Assembly: GCA_963932145.1 (NCBI GenBank)
Contig: OZ010590.1
Coordinates: 59,173,789-59,237,788, forward strand
Origin: Acanthosepion lycidas
Taxonomy: Eukaryota > Mollusca > Cephalopoda > Sepiida > Sepiidae
Length of the DNA: 64,000 nt
Direction of reading: 5' to 3'
Shown here piece after piece: positions 1 to 10,137 of this stretch. Position numbers and translations under genes: made by a program. Each line of letters starts with the position of its first letter. Positions within the stretch are counted from its first letter, which is position 1. The notes below the pieces were generated by a model. It was given only the letters and a program-made list of their open reading frames with translations. It was not told the origin of the DNA and ran no database searches.

Positions 1-440
1 TACTGATGTCTCTATCATTTAAGTATATATTTCCATATCCAAGAAAGCGGGATCTATTTTTGCTGATGTCTCAATGATTTAAGCATATATTTCCATGTCC
101 AAGAAAAAGGGGACTGTTCTTGCTGATGTCACTATGATTTAAGTATATATTTCCATCTTCAAAGAAAAAGGGGTCTATTCTTTTTGATGTCTCTATGATT
201 TAAGCATATATTTCCATATCCAAGAAAGAGGGATCTCTTCTTGCTGATGTCTCCCAATTTAAACATATATTTCTATATCTAAGAAAAAGGGGTCTATTTT
301 TGCTGATGTCTCAACGATTTAAGCATATATTTCCATATCCAAGAAAAAGGGGTCTATTCTTGCTGATGTCTTTATGATTTAAGCATATATTTCCATATCC
401 AAGAAAGGTACTCATTCTTGCCAATGTCTTTACAATTGTA
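1..440. repeat. 60-bp minisatellite, about seven copies
   Basis: Seven tandem units of 58-61 bp, each with the frame GCTGATGTCTC, then GATTTAAGCATATATTTCC, then CCAAGAAA. They begin near 1, 61, 121, 182, 242, 301 and 361, and a decayed eighth starts at 419. The array probably continues to the left of the window. Units differ by substitutions and 1-2 bp indels, so it is not a fresh expansion. Confidence 0.93.
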
Positions 441-977
441 TCATCCATTTATTGAGCCCCATTTCAGATTTGTAGAAAAATGTTAATGGATTTAAATACT
501 GTTCACCAAAAGTAACTCAGTTTTTGTACATTGAGGAAATCCAAATGTTTGAATTTTGTAGTCGTATACATTGAGCCAATCAGTGACAGCAAATGACATG
601 CATGACTTTGAATCGTTAATCAATAATAATATTTTTCTTCCTCAAGGGAATCCACTTCTCTCACCTTCTTTCTCTTGCCTATCATGCATTTGCATTGGAA
701 GTTACTGCTAGAATTTATCCTCACACATAAAACAACATAGCCATCTACACATACATCTTTAAGCATGCAATGATACACTTTCTGTCGACAATGTACTTAC
801 ACAATATTTCCTCTGTTACAAAAACGGAGACAAAAAATATATTTTGTGTAATTCTTTTCTTTCAGATTGAAAGAAAAATAATATTTGAATAAATATAAAA
901 ATAATTTAAATTTGTTGATACATGTTTAAAAATTATTATTATTTCTTTGGTTACACACACCTTTTCCATTACACATG
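441..977. other. Unassigned sequence
   Basis: A+T-rich DNA between the array and its outliers. I see no gene, RNA or recognised repeat. Confidence 0.5.
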
Positions 978-1116
978 TCCATATCCAAGAACTAGGGAAA
1001 TATTCTTGCTGTGTCTCTACAACTAAATCATACATTTCCATACCCAAGAAAAACGAATCTATTCTTGATGTTTCCATACCCCAAAAAAAAGGGATCTATT
1101 CTTGCCAATATTTCTA
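978..1116. repeat. Degenerate outlying copies of the 60-bp unit
   Basis: Two to three diverged copies of the minisatellite unit (CATATCCAAGAA, CTATTCTTGCTG and CATACCCAAGAAAAA modules) lie about 540 bp beyond the main array. The array was therefore once longer, or has been broken by other DNA. Confidence 0.7.
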
Positions 1117-1680
1117 GAGGAAAAAAAGAAAATGAAAATAATTTGTTTTAGATTTTCTATTTTATTCTAACATAATTTGATTAAATTGCTCAGCTTGCAT
1201 CACTTTTAGCCATCACTGTATGCCTCATTTTATCAATTATAAATTTACTTTTGCTAAATTTATCTTAGAAATCAAGAAATTAATCAATTTCTGAAGCAAT
1301 TTATGGCAACTATGAAATATAATTGGATTTGTTTACAAGGCATCAATTATAGTTTATTTCATTTTTTTAGTCTCAGTCAAGAATCATTTTATATGTTGAA
1401 TCTTTAATAAGTGCTCAAGATACATGACTCCATGCCATTTTAGAGAAAGTCAACAGCCAAAAGTGATCAGAATCAACAAACTTTTGGGTAAGTTTTATAT
1501 TCATTAATTCCAGAAAAAAAGACACGTGTGCATATACAAGAAAAATATTAAAAAAAGCTAAGCAAAAATACCTTGCCAATCTTGCTTCATGAAACATGTA
1601 TTTATATATGTAATCTTCCATCATCTTGAATGTATGAGGATCAAGTAGGTCAATTCTTAAAACTGAACAACCAGATTACC
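1117..1680. other. Unassigned sequence
   Basis: A+T-rich and non-coding in appearance. The short minus-strand open frame at 1415-1624 has no recognisable motif and is probably chance. Confidence 0.5.
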
Positions 1681-1686
1681 CACACG

Positions 1687-1882
1687 TGTGATTTGTTTAT
1701 AGTGTTAAAGAACTGTGCAGAACCAACGACACTTTTTGGAAGAATTTAATACAGAAAACTGATACATATAGTGTAACAGTTTTCTGTACCACAAAGTTTC
1801 CAAATGACCCTCCTCAGGTTTTGAATTCAGAGTTGTCTTTCTCCTAGACTGGTTCCCAACCAAGGCTACAGACCCCAGTTTT

Positions 1883-1885
<3 letters not shown>
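1687..1885 (-). mobile_element. SINE-A fragment, 3' part
   Basis: Matches the distal part of the fuller SINE-A copy at 39158-39575. Shared modules are the ACACTTTTTG region and GAATTCAGAGTTGTC followed by CTCCTAGACT. The sequence stops abruptly where a (TA)n tract starts at 1886, so the tRNA-like head is absent. SINE-A is a tRNA-derived, presumably pol III-transcribed retroposon that relies on LINE enzymes. Confidence 0.7.

Positions 1886-1933
<48 letters not shown>
1886..1933. repeat. (TA)n microsatellite
   Basis: About 24 perfect TA repeats directly abutting the truncated SINE-A fragment. Confidence 0.98.
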
Positions 1934-1935
<2 letters not shown>

Positions 1936-2039
1936 AAATGACGCAAAGAAAACCTTTCATGTCAATGTGTTTTATTTCTTGAGGAATTATCAAAGCAGGT
2001 ATGGAACTTTTAGTAAGTTATCTCTATTTACACATACGG

Positions 2040-2260
2040 CCATCTCTAGATATATATGGGACCTTAAAAAGCAAAAACACACTGAAAATAATATGGGAAA
2101 TAAGGAAAACAACACCAACCAAAACAATAAAAACTGTAAACTTTCTCCAAAGGAACACAAATTGCTAAGCAAAAGAACAGAACTTATCACAAAATGCAGG
2201 CATGGAAATAATTTTTAGTATGTTACTTAAAACTTGAAAATTAAAAAGGCACATTCTTTT
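2040..2260 (+). mobile_element. Penelope-like element 3' end (PLE-1 type)
   Basis: Reading about 2064-2215 gives a basic peptide with YIWDLKK, then NKENNTN, NKNCKL and a final KRTELITKCRHGNNF. That is the C-terminal tail that follows the GIY-YIG endonuclease in Poseidon/Neptune-type Penelope retroelements (family knowledge). The same tail occurs at the end of the longer PLE-1 copy near 7930-8090, and both are followed by a TATGTTACTTAAAA module. RT and nuclease core are missing, so this is a 5'-truncated dead copy. Confidence 0.65.
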
Positions 2261-2549
2261 AAAACATTAGTAAAAAATATGGAAATAAAATATATGGATT
2301 GCATACAATGTAGATTATAATAATACACATGCTTCAAAGAAAACAAACAAACAAAAAATGAATAAACAAAATTAATGAATTATAAATAACAAATAATATG
2401 AATGAATTCATATATGTATATATTCAAAGACTTTAGAACTAAATAAATTTAGTAATAATAAATAAGGCTAGTGCTGAAGTTGTTAAGAACAAAAGCATGA
2501 TTCAATTTTATAATACAAATTTGTTCATATATTATCGTAATGGTGATGA
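2261..2549. other. Unassigned A+T-rich sequence
   Basis: Simple A-rich DNA following the Penelope tail, possibly its untranslated trailer. No feature can be supported. Confidence 0.4.
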
Positions 2550-2985
2550 TAATATTAGCCTTACAAGGAAACATTTAGCATTCATTGACCGAGCAATCAG
2601 TGCTTTTTCATTTGAAATTTCTCAAATATTTTTGTGAAAACAATTTTTTAGGAAATAGTTTTGTCAATTCCAGTAGCTGTTATTGCTCTTTCTAATATTG
2701 ATGGGGGTTTCCTTCCTAACCTTTTATTTGAAGTAGTGTGGAATGTTAACATCTTGATTAAGTCATTATTTTCTTTTTTAGTTACATGTGCTATCTGTTT
2801 TAATTGTTGCTGCTAGTGTTAAAAGTTCTCAGGTGATATAATTTCTGCTAATTGGCACAGTTCTTTATTTGTGATTCTGTAGCACCAATCCACAAGGTTC
2901 AAAGATGTGTGGTCCTTGTCAAGACTCATTGGCTTCACACACTCAAAGCCATTTTTTAGCCATGATCTTAGAAAGAGGTTGTAAA
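2550..2985 (+). repeat. Interspersed repeat X, copy 1
   Basis: Shares about 400 bp of colinear sequence with 26458-26835: AAGGAAACATT, GTATTCATTGACC, GAATGTTAACATCTTGATTA, then GTTACATGTG and GTGATTCTGTAG. Reverse-complement copies lie at 25690-25870 and 47120-47335. I find no coding capacity and cannot name the family. It could be the 3' region of a LINE or Penelope element. Confidence 0.75.
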
Positions 2986-3232
2986 GGGATTGGCACCAAA
3001 GATGACATCCCTATGAAAGTTGTGATCTGACAAGAACAACAGCTATTAAAGAATATGATTTAAGTTTTCAGCTTTTGGTCTTGTAGTAATTTGTGATGTT
3101 ACGCAAAACTATCTCAAGCCTATTCTATATTCGGTTTCCTTATCTCCTATGCTAAATTTGTTCTGATCCTACACTGAGGTATTTGAAGTGTTTAGTATTT
3201 ATTAATTCCACATCCTGAATTTTTATGATGGA
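2986..3232. other. Unassigned sequence
   Basis: No gene or repeat recognised between repeat X and the Helitron-like copy. Confidence 0.4.
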
Positions 3233-4010
3233 CTAGCAGCATGACCCGGCGTTGCCCGTGCTTGATTAAAAAATCATATGACTCATACAGCAATCGCTAT
3301 CACTTGACTTAAAATATTTTTGCCCTTCTTTGCCTTTAAAGGAGTGCCCTTTGCCATGCTGATGTTGCTACATGCCTTACTTCTTGCCTATCTCACACTG
3401 CGATTTTTTTTCTAAGCTCTATACTAAACATTAAATCTGTTATGAAAAAAGAACTAAACAAAATGAACACAAAACGATCAGCTTTAAAAAAGGACTCGTA
3501 ACTGGAAAAACTGAATGAAAAAAGAATGTTAACAACAAATATTTTTTCACACCTAACCCAGTTCTGCAGAATCAGAATCAACGTTGAGTTTAAGCAAGCG
3601 AATGAGCCAATTGGAGTAAAGTGCCATGCAGATTTAAATTTTTCCCACTTGTGATGAATGCAGCTATCGATTTTGTGCATGCTAGCATGCTAGTTAACAT
3701 TCATGTCAGTCAGCTGTTGGCTCTCACGCTGACCAATAGAATCTTCCTGCCTATTCATGGCAGCCAGCTATAGGCTCTCACTCAGGCCAGTAGAAAATGG
3801 CTGCAAACTACATGAAAACTGCCGTAGAAGAATGAAAAAATTGATTATTTCCACTATCAATGGGAGTTGGGAAATGCAAAGTTGGTCTTGGCCTTCCCAC
3901 TAACTTGGAGCATGTGCATGTAAATTTTGGTGCAAATCTGTCGAAAATTGCGGCCATGCATTCGTTACACACACACAACACACACACACCCTGACTTTTA
4001 TACATAGAGA
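3233..4010 (-). mobile_element. Non-autonomous Helitron-like element, copy 1
   Basis: On the minus strand it begins TCTCTATGTATAAAAG and ends CATGCTGCTAG. It lies between A and T (A at 4011 complement, T at 3232 complement). A TC start, a CTAG end and insertion between A and T without target duplication are the hallmarks of Helitrons, which move by rolling-circle replication. An almost full-length, highly similar copy lies at 57050-57829 in the opposite orientation and has the same termini and the same A|T context. A GC-rich stretch (GGC-AAC-GCC) near the 3' end could form the small terminal hairpin. No Rep or helicase motif is visible in about 780 bp, so any movement would depend on enzymes supplied elsewhere. 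Confidence 0.65.
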
Positions 4011-4375
4011 TTCAGAGTAGAATGCCATTACTGCTTTTATTTCAATTCTGAATCATAGTTTCTGTTTTGGAAAGGTTTATTTTGAATCCTATTTCATGGA
4101 ACACAGGTAGGGGGATGGGGTGGTTTTCTGTTCATGTACTATTAAGAAATAAATGAATAAATAGAATATGAAAGTAATTAATTACAAACAAAAAAGACTT
4201 AAATGCAAATCCTAATCTTATGACTGATCACCAAATCACTTAAATACAAACTTTAACTTATGACTCATTCCCTAATGACCTATATAATTAATAATAAACA
4301 TTCCTACATAATAGTTGTAACAAAAATACAATAAACAAGAAATAGCCTTTATAATTAGATCAATTCAATAGATTT
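4011..4375. other. Unassigned sequence
   Basis: A+T-rich, with short imperfect internal repeats (ATCACC and CTTATGACT motifs near 4200-4280). No gene seen. Confidence 0.4.
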
Positions 4376-4500
4376 CTTTTTAAATCATTTCACCCCAAGG
4401 AAGGCAATACAGACACTAAGATGCAGGGGGTAATGAGTGTGACAAAATATTATTACGGATAGAGAACAATTAAAAGAATTGGAATAAAAAGCCAGAAATA
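4376..4500 (-). mobile_element. LINE-A 3' end fragment
   Basis: Reverse copy of the LINE-A trailer: TTTAAATCATTTCACCCCAA, then GGCAATACAGACACTAAG and GCAGGGGGTAATGAGTGTGA. The coding part is absent. LINE-A is the CR1/Jockey-type retrotransposon best seen at 15505-16095. Confidence 0.7.
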
Positions 4501-4589
4501 AAGAAGTTAAAATAACATAAACATCAGCCTTCCTACCCATAATTCCCCAGTGACAAAAATATATAAATAGTCAATCTACACTTCCACCC

Positions 4590-4670
4590 TCATCGGCTGA
4601 TGATTGCTTTTAGGTGTGAAACATACTTTTGTCATTCCATGTTGATACCTATGTTAACACTGCTTCTATT
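4590..4670. mobile_element. Half copy of the palindromic MITE
   Basis: TGATGATTGCTTTTAGG, GTGAAACATAC and CCATGTTGATACC match one arm of the palindromic element at 6709-6846. The other arm is missing. Confidence 0.5.
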
Positions 4671-4739
4671 TATGTATATGGTCCTATGCTAACATTCTGA
4701 GAATTTGATTTGAATGTCATATGGACTTTTGTTGACACA

Positions 4740-5100
4740 CTTTTGGAGCTAGTGTACGAAAAACACAACTACCATAACTCATTAAGATCATAGGGCCACC
4801 ACATGTACTGTAGCCATAGCATCATTGGTGTGTCTTTTGAAGATAGCCTAATGGAGCCAAATCCTCTCCATTCTGGTTTGAATTTAGAGTTGCACTTCTC
4901 CTAGACTACTGGTTATCAAGCAAGGTTACAGAGCCTAGTTTGTCCTGCTATTTACCCTTAGCTGGGGGGTGGGGAGAAAATATTGTCATACATGTCTCAA
5001 GATTATTCATGGATAAGTGAATTTAGCAAACTTGACTGGAATTCACACTTGGCTCTTTGATTTCTCATCCTCAGCCACTATCCATCACACCACATGACAA
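4740..5100 (-). mobile_element. SINE-A, degenerate near full-length copy
   Basis: Reverse orientation. Shared blocks with SINE-A at 39158-39575 are GAATTTAGAGTTGCACTTCT, TCCTGCTATTTACCCTTAGC, GGATAAGTGAATTTAGC and CACTATCCATCACACCA, the last being the reverse of the pol III A-box region. It has many substitutions and is an old copy. Confidence 0.7.
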
Positions 5101-5547
5101 AAAAACAGGCAAGTAATTATTTTAAAGGTTTCAATTGAAAATAGATATTCTGATTAGCTGTTATTTTTATTGTCAAATTCTCAGTACTTTTGGGTGATAA
5201 GAACTTAATGCGTGTATGTTTCAGTCAAAATATAATATTAACTATTTGATTTATTAATGACATAAAATGTTATGATTCAATTCATTGGTAGTCAAGGATG
5301 AATAAGTTGGAATAAAGACCTGTTCCTCTTGACCAACCAGAAGCAATTCCCAAGATTAAAAGCTAACACATTTTATCATCCTCAGATAAACACAACAGTC
5401 TTTACTTTGTGTATATTTCATATACAATTATCCAAAACAGACTTCAGAGACCTGGATTGTCATGAAATATTTACATTTAACATAACATAACAAGAAAATT
5501 AAGTTATAAATGAAGCAGGCAAAACAATTTTTTGATTCAAATACTAC

Positions 5548-5551
<4 letters not shown>
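5101..5551. other. Unassigned sequence
   Basis: A+T-rich with no recognised gene, RNA or repeat. Confidence 0.4.

Positions 5552-5586
<35 letters not shown>
5552..5586. repeat. (TA)n microsatellite
   Basis: Perfect dinucleotide run ending in a short TG extension. Confidence 0.97.
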
Positions 5587-5592
<6 letters not shown>

Positions 5593-5744
5593 AGTGTGAA
5601 TATAGAATGACAGAATGATGAGATTATTTCTGTAAGGATTGGCAGTTCTTTCTAGGATCAGAGTATCTGTGCACTTTGCCACAGATCAAAATGCCATTTG
5701 ACACACTCGACTAAACTTTAACTCACCACTCTCTTTATTTGTCT

Positions 5745-5749
<5 letters not shown>

Positions 5750-5777
<28 letters not shown>
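5750..5777. repeat. (TA)n microsatellite
   Basis: Perfect AT run of 28 bp, 45 bp before the MADE1-like MITE. Confidence 0.97.
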
Positions 5778-5778
<1 letters not shown>

Positions 5779-5822
5779 CATTAACATGAATCATATATGT
5801 ACATGTGTGATAGAATATAGTA

Positions 5823-5922
5823 TTAGGTCGGTGCATAAATAATGACGTAATAATGTTGTTTTTGACGTATTTTTAACGTCAAAAAACGACATTATTACGT
5901 CATTATTTTTGCACCAACCTAA
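5823..5922. mobile_element. MADE1-like mariner MITE, copy 1
   Basis: A 100-bp near-palindrome with ends TTAGGTCGGTGCATAAATAA and the reverse complement of TTAGGTTGGTGCAAAAATAA. It is flanked by TA at 5821-5822 and 5923-5924, the target duplication of Tc1/mariner transposons. The arms meet at a short centre, leaving no coding space. The ends strongly resemble those of the mammalian Hsmar1-derived MADE1 (family knowledge). A second copy lies at 43217-43315. Mobility would require a mariner transposase encoded elsewhere. Confidence 0.9.
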
Positions 5923-5933
5923 TATTTTGGTAT

Positions 5934-5974
5934 GCTATATTTACAGTCTCTTTCATGCTAATTGCAATCATCAG

Positions 5975-5978
<4 letters not shown>
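5934..5978. mobile_element. Half copy of the palindromic MITE
   Basis: TTTCATGCTAATTGCAATCA followed by TCAGGCC matches one arm of the element at 45996-46123. It ends at a (TA)n tract. Confidence 0.55.

Positions 5979-6027
<49 letters not shown>
5979..6027. repeat. (TA)n microsatellite
   Basis: About 24 TA repeats separating the half MITE from a truncated Penelope fragment. Confidence 0.97.
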
Positions 6028-6029
<2 letters not shown>

Positions 6030-6034
6030 TTACC

Positions 6035-6290
6035 CCCCAGGATTTTGAATCTGGATGCCAGGAAAAGTCAACTAATACTTCTGGCTCTTCTATTGCAGAG
6101 CATGTTATAAATAGTAGGAATTGTGTCTTTGGACCATTTTTTTCTATTTTATCGAGGTCCCACTCCTCATATCACCTCAAGGTTCTAGAGTCCTTGTTAA
6201 CAGAGGGAATGCTTATTGGGTTTGAATGTTATTGGACTCTAGCTTCCTTGAAACTCATATTTTTTTCTTTTTTTTTCTTTTCCCTCCATT
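6035..6290 (+). mobile_element. Penelope-like element C-terminal fragment (PLE-2 type)
   Basis: The frame reads SSIAEHVINSRNC, FFSILSRSHSSYHLKVLES and a hydrophobic end (TLASLKLIFFS). This corresponds to the tail after the GIY-YIG nuclease in the PLE-2 copy at 44955-45206, which has AIGEHLLNSVVC, FFSVLHRARNRLHLDILES and KFKLALF at the same places. RT and endonuclease are absent. As in the 45-kb copy, the 5' edge is a (TA)n tract, so it is a dead, 5'-truncated insertion. Confidence 0.65.
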
Positions 6291-6468
6291 AGTTATCATT
6301 AATATCAATTAAAATTACATGTTTATTTTTTATATCCCAGAAATAAACTTGATAAGACTGGGACAAAACCAGTTGTTTTTTACCTTTTAAAATATACATT
6401 AAAATACCATATAAATTATGCTTATTCCTAGCTATCCTCAAATTTTGTACTACAAAAAACTTATTTAA

Positions 6469-6646
<178 letters not shown>

Positions 6647-6708
6647 CATTAACATGAACTAGCCAAGTGACAAATTTTATATTTGTATTAATCCTATAAT
6701 ATATATAT

Positions 6709-6846
6709 AAAAGTGGACATTGAGGTCAAAACCCAGCAGTGACAATCTGTTTCATGCTTAAATTCAATTGTCAGGCTATAATGATTGCATTTAAGCATGA
6801 AACAGACTCTGCTGCCATTGGATGTTGACTTCAGTGTTCGCTTTTT
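6709..6846. mobile_element. Palindromic MITE (GTTGACTTCAATGTCC family), full copy
   Basis: Inverted arms of about 64 bp (6709-6773 and 6782-6846), roughly 80 percent complementary by eye. The arms contain AAGTGGACATTGAGGTCAA and CTGTTTCATGCTTAAAT. A short (TA) run precedes it. Other copies or arms lie at 4590, 5934, 8507 and 45996. There is no coding capacity. The superfamily is not determined; the TA-rich flanks would suit Tc1/mariner. Confidence 0.8.
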
Positions 6847-6905
6847 GTATTTACAAGTGCATCTTTATTGTAGAATAATAATCACTGTTGTTTAACAATG
6901 AAGAT

Positions 6906-8110
6906 ACATGGTTAAAGAAAGAAGGGACTTTTGACATTACAATAGGAAGCTTTGACAGTGCTGAGACCTGTAGGTTAATAGGTATACATTTGCTACACAA
7001 ATTAAAATAATAGATAGAAATGACACAGGACTCTACAGGTACAATGGTCTCATAATCTTAAGAAACTGCAACAAGCAAAACACAATCAAAACTAGAAAAG
7101 CAATAATAAAGATTTTCAAAAATAACAGATTCAACATATATATATAAACTAACCTAAACGAAGTAGATTTTCTAGATGTTACCTTCAACCTAAGAAAAGC
7201 CACATATAAACCATACAGAAAACCCAATGATAAACCACTGTATATACACACATCTTCCAACCACACACCATCAATAATCAAACAGAAACTACAATCTGTT
7301 AACCACAGACTTTCCTCCAATTCTTCCAGTGAAACCATCTTCATTGAATCCAAAGTAGACTAAGAAACAGCCCTAAAAGACAGTAGATTTCTGGCAACAC
7401 TCACATAGATACCACACAGCACAAAATGCCAACAGGAAGAGAATTCATATGATTCAACCCACCATACAAAAAAAAATATAAAAACAGACGTAGGAAAAAT
7501 ATTCATTAAACTCATACACAAACACTTTCTTGCATCAAGTATTCTTGACAAATATTCAACAAAAATGCAGAAAAAATCAGCTACAGTTGCACTGAGAACA
7601 TGACACAAATAATAAAACTCACAACAGGAAATACAACCAACAAACAATCTGAACAAATTAAACCTATGTTTAACTTCAGAACAAAGAACAACAGTCCCTT
7701 AAATGGTAATTGCTTGCAGAACAATGTAATATACCAAGCCACTGTAAAATCAGCAGATAATGAAGAAAAAATTTACATAGGAGTAACTGAAGTACCCAGG
7801 AAACAAAGAAACTGAAAACACAAAACAGCTGTTACAAATAGTAAATATGCTAATGGCACAATGTTTCCTAAACATATCTGAGAGATTAAAAAAGAAAGAA
7901 ATCACACCAAAAATATGATGGAAAATAAGGAAAACAACAGTCTACAACAATCAATCCAAAAACTGTAAACTCTGCCTGAAGGAAAAAGTAGGTATAATTA
8001 CCTTTCCAAACCAAAACAGACTACTAAATAAATGATCTGAACTCATCTCAAAATGCAGACATGAATACAAATTTTTACTATGTTACTTAAAATTTGAAAA
8101 ACTGAAAATG
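6906..8110 (+). mobile_element. Penelope-like element PLE-1: RT palm to GIY-YIG remnant
   Basis: In order, reading through frameshifts: ITIGSFDSAE (6935 on), an RT catalytic box reading LYRYNG at 7031-7048, VDFLDVTFNL then YKPYRKPNDKPLYIHTSSNH (about 7165-7270), and ETIFIESKVD before a stop. After a damaged stretch comes the endonuclease start SPLNGNCLQNNVIYQATV with the GIY-YIG signature IYIGVTE near 7770-7790, then a decayed tail. Poseidon/Neptune-type Penelope elements normally have YRDDG here (family knowledge), so both catalytic aspartates read Tyr-Asn in this copy. Penelope elements prime reverse transcription at nuclease nicks. This copy is 5'-truncated, multiply frameshifted and inactive. 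Confidence 0.82.
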
Positions 8111-8506
8111 AACAAGAATAAACAAAAATAAATAAATAAAATAAAATAAATAAACTAACACAAGTAAAATAAATTAATCAAAACAAATAAATTAGTAAAT
8201 AAACTAAGTAAGTAAAAATTAACGAACCACATACACAAGAAAACATAGTAATAAAAACCAACAATAAAATAATCAATAATAAATAAGAATGTTAACTAAC
8301 AATGCTATAAATAGCCAAAAAACTCTGTTCGGTTCCACAATTATTCCCACTCAATAGACCCTAGAATAATTTAAAACTGTTACTGCCCATCAAAATGAAC
8401 ATTAGAATAATACAATAGACTGCACACACTGCAATATAATAGACTACCCACAATGCATCACTAACATGTTTATATAAACAGATGGGTAAAACAACACATA
8501 TGGCCT
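8111..8506. other. A-rich trailer, unassigned
   Basis: AAATAAATAAAATAAA-type runs to about 8290, then plain A+T-rich DNA. The A-rich part may be the Penelope 3' untranslated region. No gene seen. Confidence 0.4.
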
Positions 8507-8554
8507 GACAATTGTGTTTGGCATGAAACAGACTGTTGCCTCTGGTTGTTGACT

Positions 8555-8556
<2 letters not shown>
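8507..8556. mobile_element. Half copy of the palindromic MITE
   Basis: CTGACAATTGTGTTTGGCA, GAAACAGACT and GGTTGTTGACTT match one arm of the 6709-6846 element. It is cut off at the (TA)n tract. Confidence 0.55.
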
Positions 8557-8610
<54 letters not shown>

Positions 8611-8611
8611 A
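8556..8611. repeat. (TA)n microsatellite
   Basis: TA repeats with a few interruptions, joining a half MITE to SINE-B. Confidence 0.97.
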
Positions 8612-8619
8612 TACCTGTC

Positions 8620-8952
8620 TACTAGAGTGACTAACCTTATTGCAGATGCTCGCTCAGACACATTTGTTTATACTGTAACTATGCTGAGCAGACCTTAGTT
8701 ACAGTTTCTGGGAGAGAGCATAATATCTAGCCTGATCAACAATTTGAACAAGGCCAATTTCACTTACAAGGCTTGGGTCAACCCGTGGTATGGTTTTCAG
8801 ACACTTTCCAAAGGTGCCACATGCTGGGATCGACCTCAATAACATCAGGAAGTCTCCCTCCTGACAAATCAACCATGGTGAGATTCGAACCACCCCCGGG
8901 TCTCATGGTCAGAAATCAAACATTCTAACCACTCGGCCACATTCCCCCTCCC
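8620..8952 (-). mobile_element. SINE-B, tRNA-Ser/Leu-like head, full copy
   Basis: Read on the minus strand, the head starts near 8950. It has a perfect pol III A box, TGGCCGAGTGG, at 8929-8939 (complement) and a near-perfect B box, GGTTCGAATCT, at 8881-8891 (complement). GTGGCCGAGTGGTTA is typical of type II tRNAs (Ser/Leu). A tail of about 250 bp follows to near 8620 and includes GTTACAGT and CAGAAACTGTAACTAAGG, shared with the headless copy at 61119-61333. The element is flanked by (TA)n on the head side. Confidence 0.8.

Positions 8953-9031
<79 letters not shown>
8953..9031. repeat. (TA)n microsatellite
   Basis: About 78 bp of TA with one CA interruption, abutting the SINE-B head. Confidence 0.97.
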
Positions 9032-9032
<1 letters not shown>

Positions 9033-9079
9033 AGATCTAATAATCATTTTTCCTAATATCTATATTATTTACATTACAA

Positions 9080-9440
9080 ATTTATATGTTATTTCAAATG
9101 TTATTATGGTGGATGCTTTGTATTTGAAATAGATGCCACAATTCCATTTATTAAACAGTGTATATTAAGTCTACTGTGTTTATCAGTCTGTGCATTCAAG
9201 AAATCTTCATAAAGAAAATGTATTCTCCAGAATTTTTACATAAATATACATATATATATATATATTTTACAGAATTAATGGATATATTTTTAATTAAACA
9301 TTTTTATTACTTCAAATGTTGTTATAATGGACACCTTTATTTGAAATAAATGCCCCATTTTATTTATTAAACAGTGTAATTTTACATTTATGGGCCTCCT
9401 TATTCAAGAAAGAATGTATTTTTTTTATTAAAAAATGCGT
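9080..9440. repeat. Local direct duplication, about 130 bp unit
   Basis: TTTCAAATGTTATTATGG, TTTGAAATAGATGCC and TTTATTAAACAGTGTA at 9082-9170 recur, diverged, at 9310-9380 (CTTCAAATGTTGTTATAATG, TTTGAAATAAATGCC, TTTATTAAACAGTGTA). Each is followed by ATTCAAGAAA and a TTCTCCAG module. The spacing is about 230 bp and a TA run lies between. Confidence 0.75.
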
Positions 9441-9520
9441 TCTCCAGCAGAGATTGAACCTGTGTGGAAAGCCACTATTTGATCCAGTGTGTTTTATCTC
9501 TTGGCCATAAGGAACATAAC
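9432..9520 (-). repeat. tRNA-like sequence, probable SINE head fragment
   Basis: The minus strand reads TTATGGCCAAGAGATAAA (A-box-like) and, about 40 bp on, AGGTTCAATCTCTGC (B-box-like). No clean cloverleaf forms and there is no intact acceptor stem, so it is not called a tRNA gene. Confidence 0.4.
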
Positions 9521-9755
9521 AAACAATTTTTATTTTCCCTTTTTAATGAAAGTACATCCTCCTCAGCCAGATTATTTTTTCAAAAGATTCATATCTGCTG
9601 AATGTCGGATTAAAAATAAATCCATTAATTCTTTAGAAAATGTAAATTCATACAAATTATATTTAATTCATTTTAATACACTTTAATGCATATTTGACCT
9701 AAATATCATTTTTCTATTACTAATGCATATATTCATTTCTGTTTACCTTTGTCCC
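9521..9755. other. Unassigned sequence
   Basis: No recognised feature. Confidence 0.35.
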
Positions 9756-10040
9756 TTTTGCCTTCATTATATCTTGTGAGTGTCATATTCCCCAAGCCAT
9801 CTTTCCCCATTATGTGTCCTGGAAATTTCAACTGTCTCTTTATGATTCTAAGTATAAGCATCCTTTTTGTTCCCCTCTTTACTTTCAGTCCATGGCATTA
9901 TTAACTTCCTTCTGCAGAACCATATTACTGTTGCCACAACTCTCTTCTTTACCTGTTAGAAAATTGTTCCATATTCACTACCATATAACTATTCAACATG
10001 CTTTGTTTGTTTCTAATAAAATTTTGGCAATCTTGGACCT
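9756..10040 (-). mobile_element. RTE-type LINE fragment (distal part)
   Basis: Antisense to the post-RT region seen in sense at 34950-35790. Shared blocks: CATTATGTGTCCTGGAAATT, CTTTATGATTCTAAGTATAA, CAGTCCATGGCATTATTAA, and CACTACCATATAACTATTCA, the complement of the LLYG-SEC box. The copy breaks off near 10040 and resumes at 11248 after a 1.2-kb interruption. Confidence 0.75.
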
Positions 10041-10137
10041 CTGTGCACACAAAAAACAATGTCAAAAGGAATGTTTTTCCATTGATTATTTTAACTACCT
10101 TCATTCAATGGAAATATCTATTATTTTAAAAAGTGAT

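Noticed and set aside
1-420. CRISPR-like array of 60-bp units
   Set aside because: The units are contiguous and similar throughout with no unique spacers, and the genome is eukaryotic.
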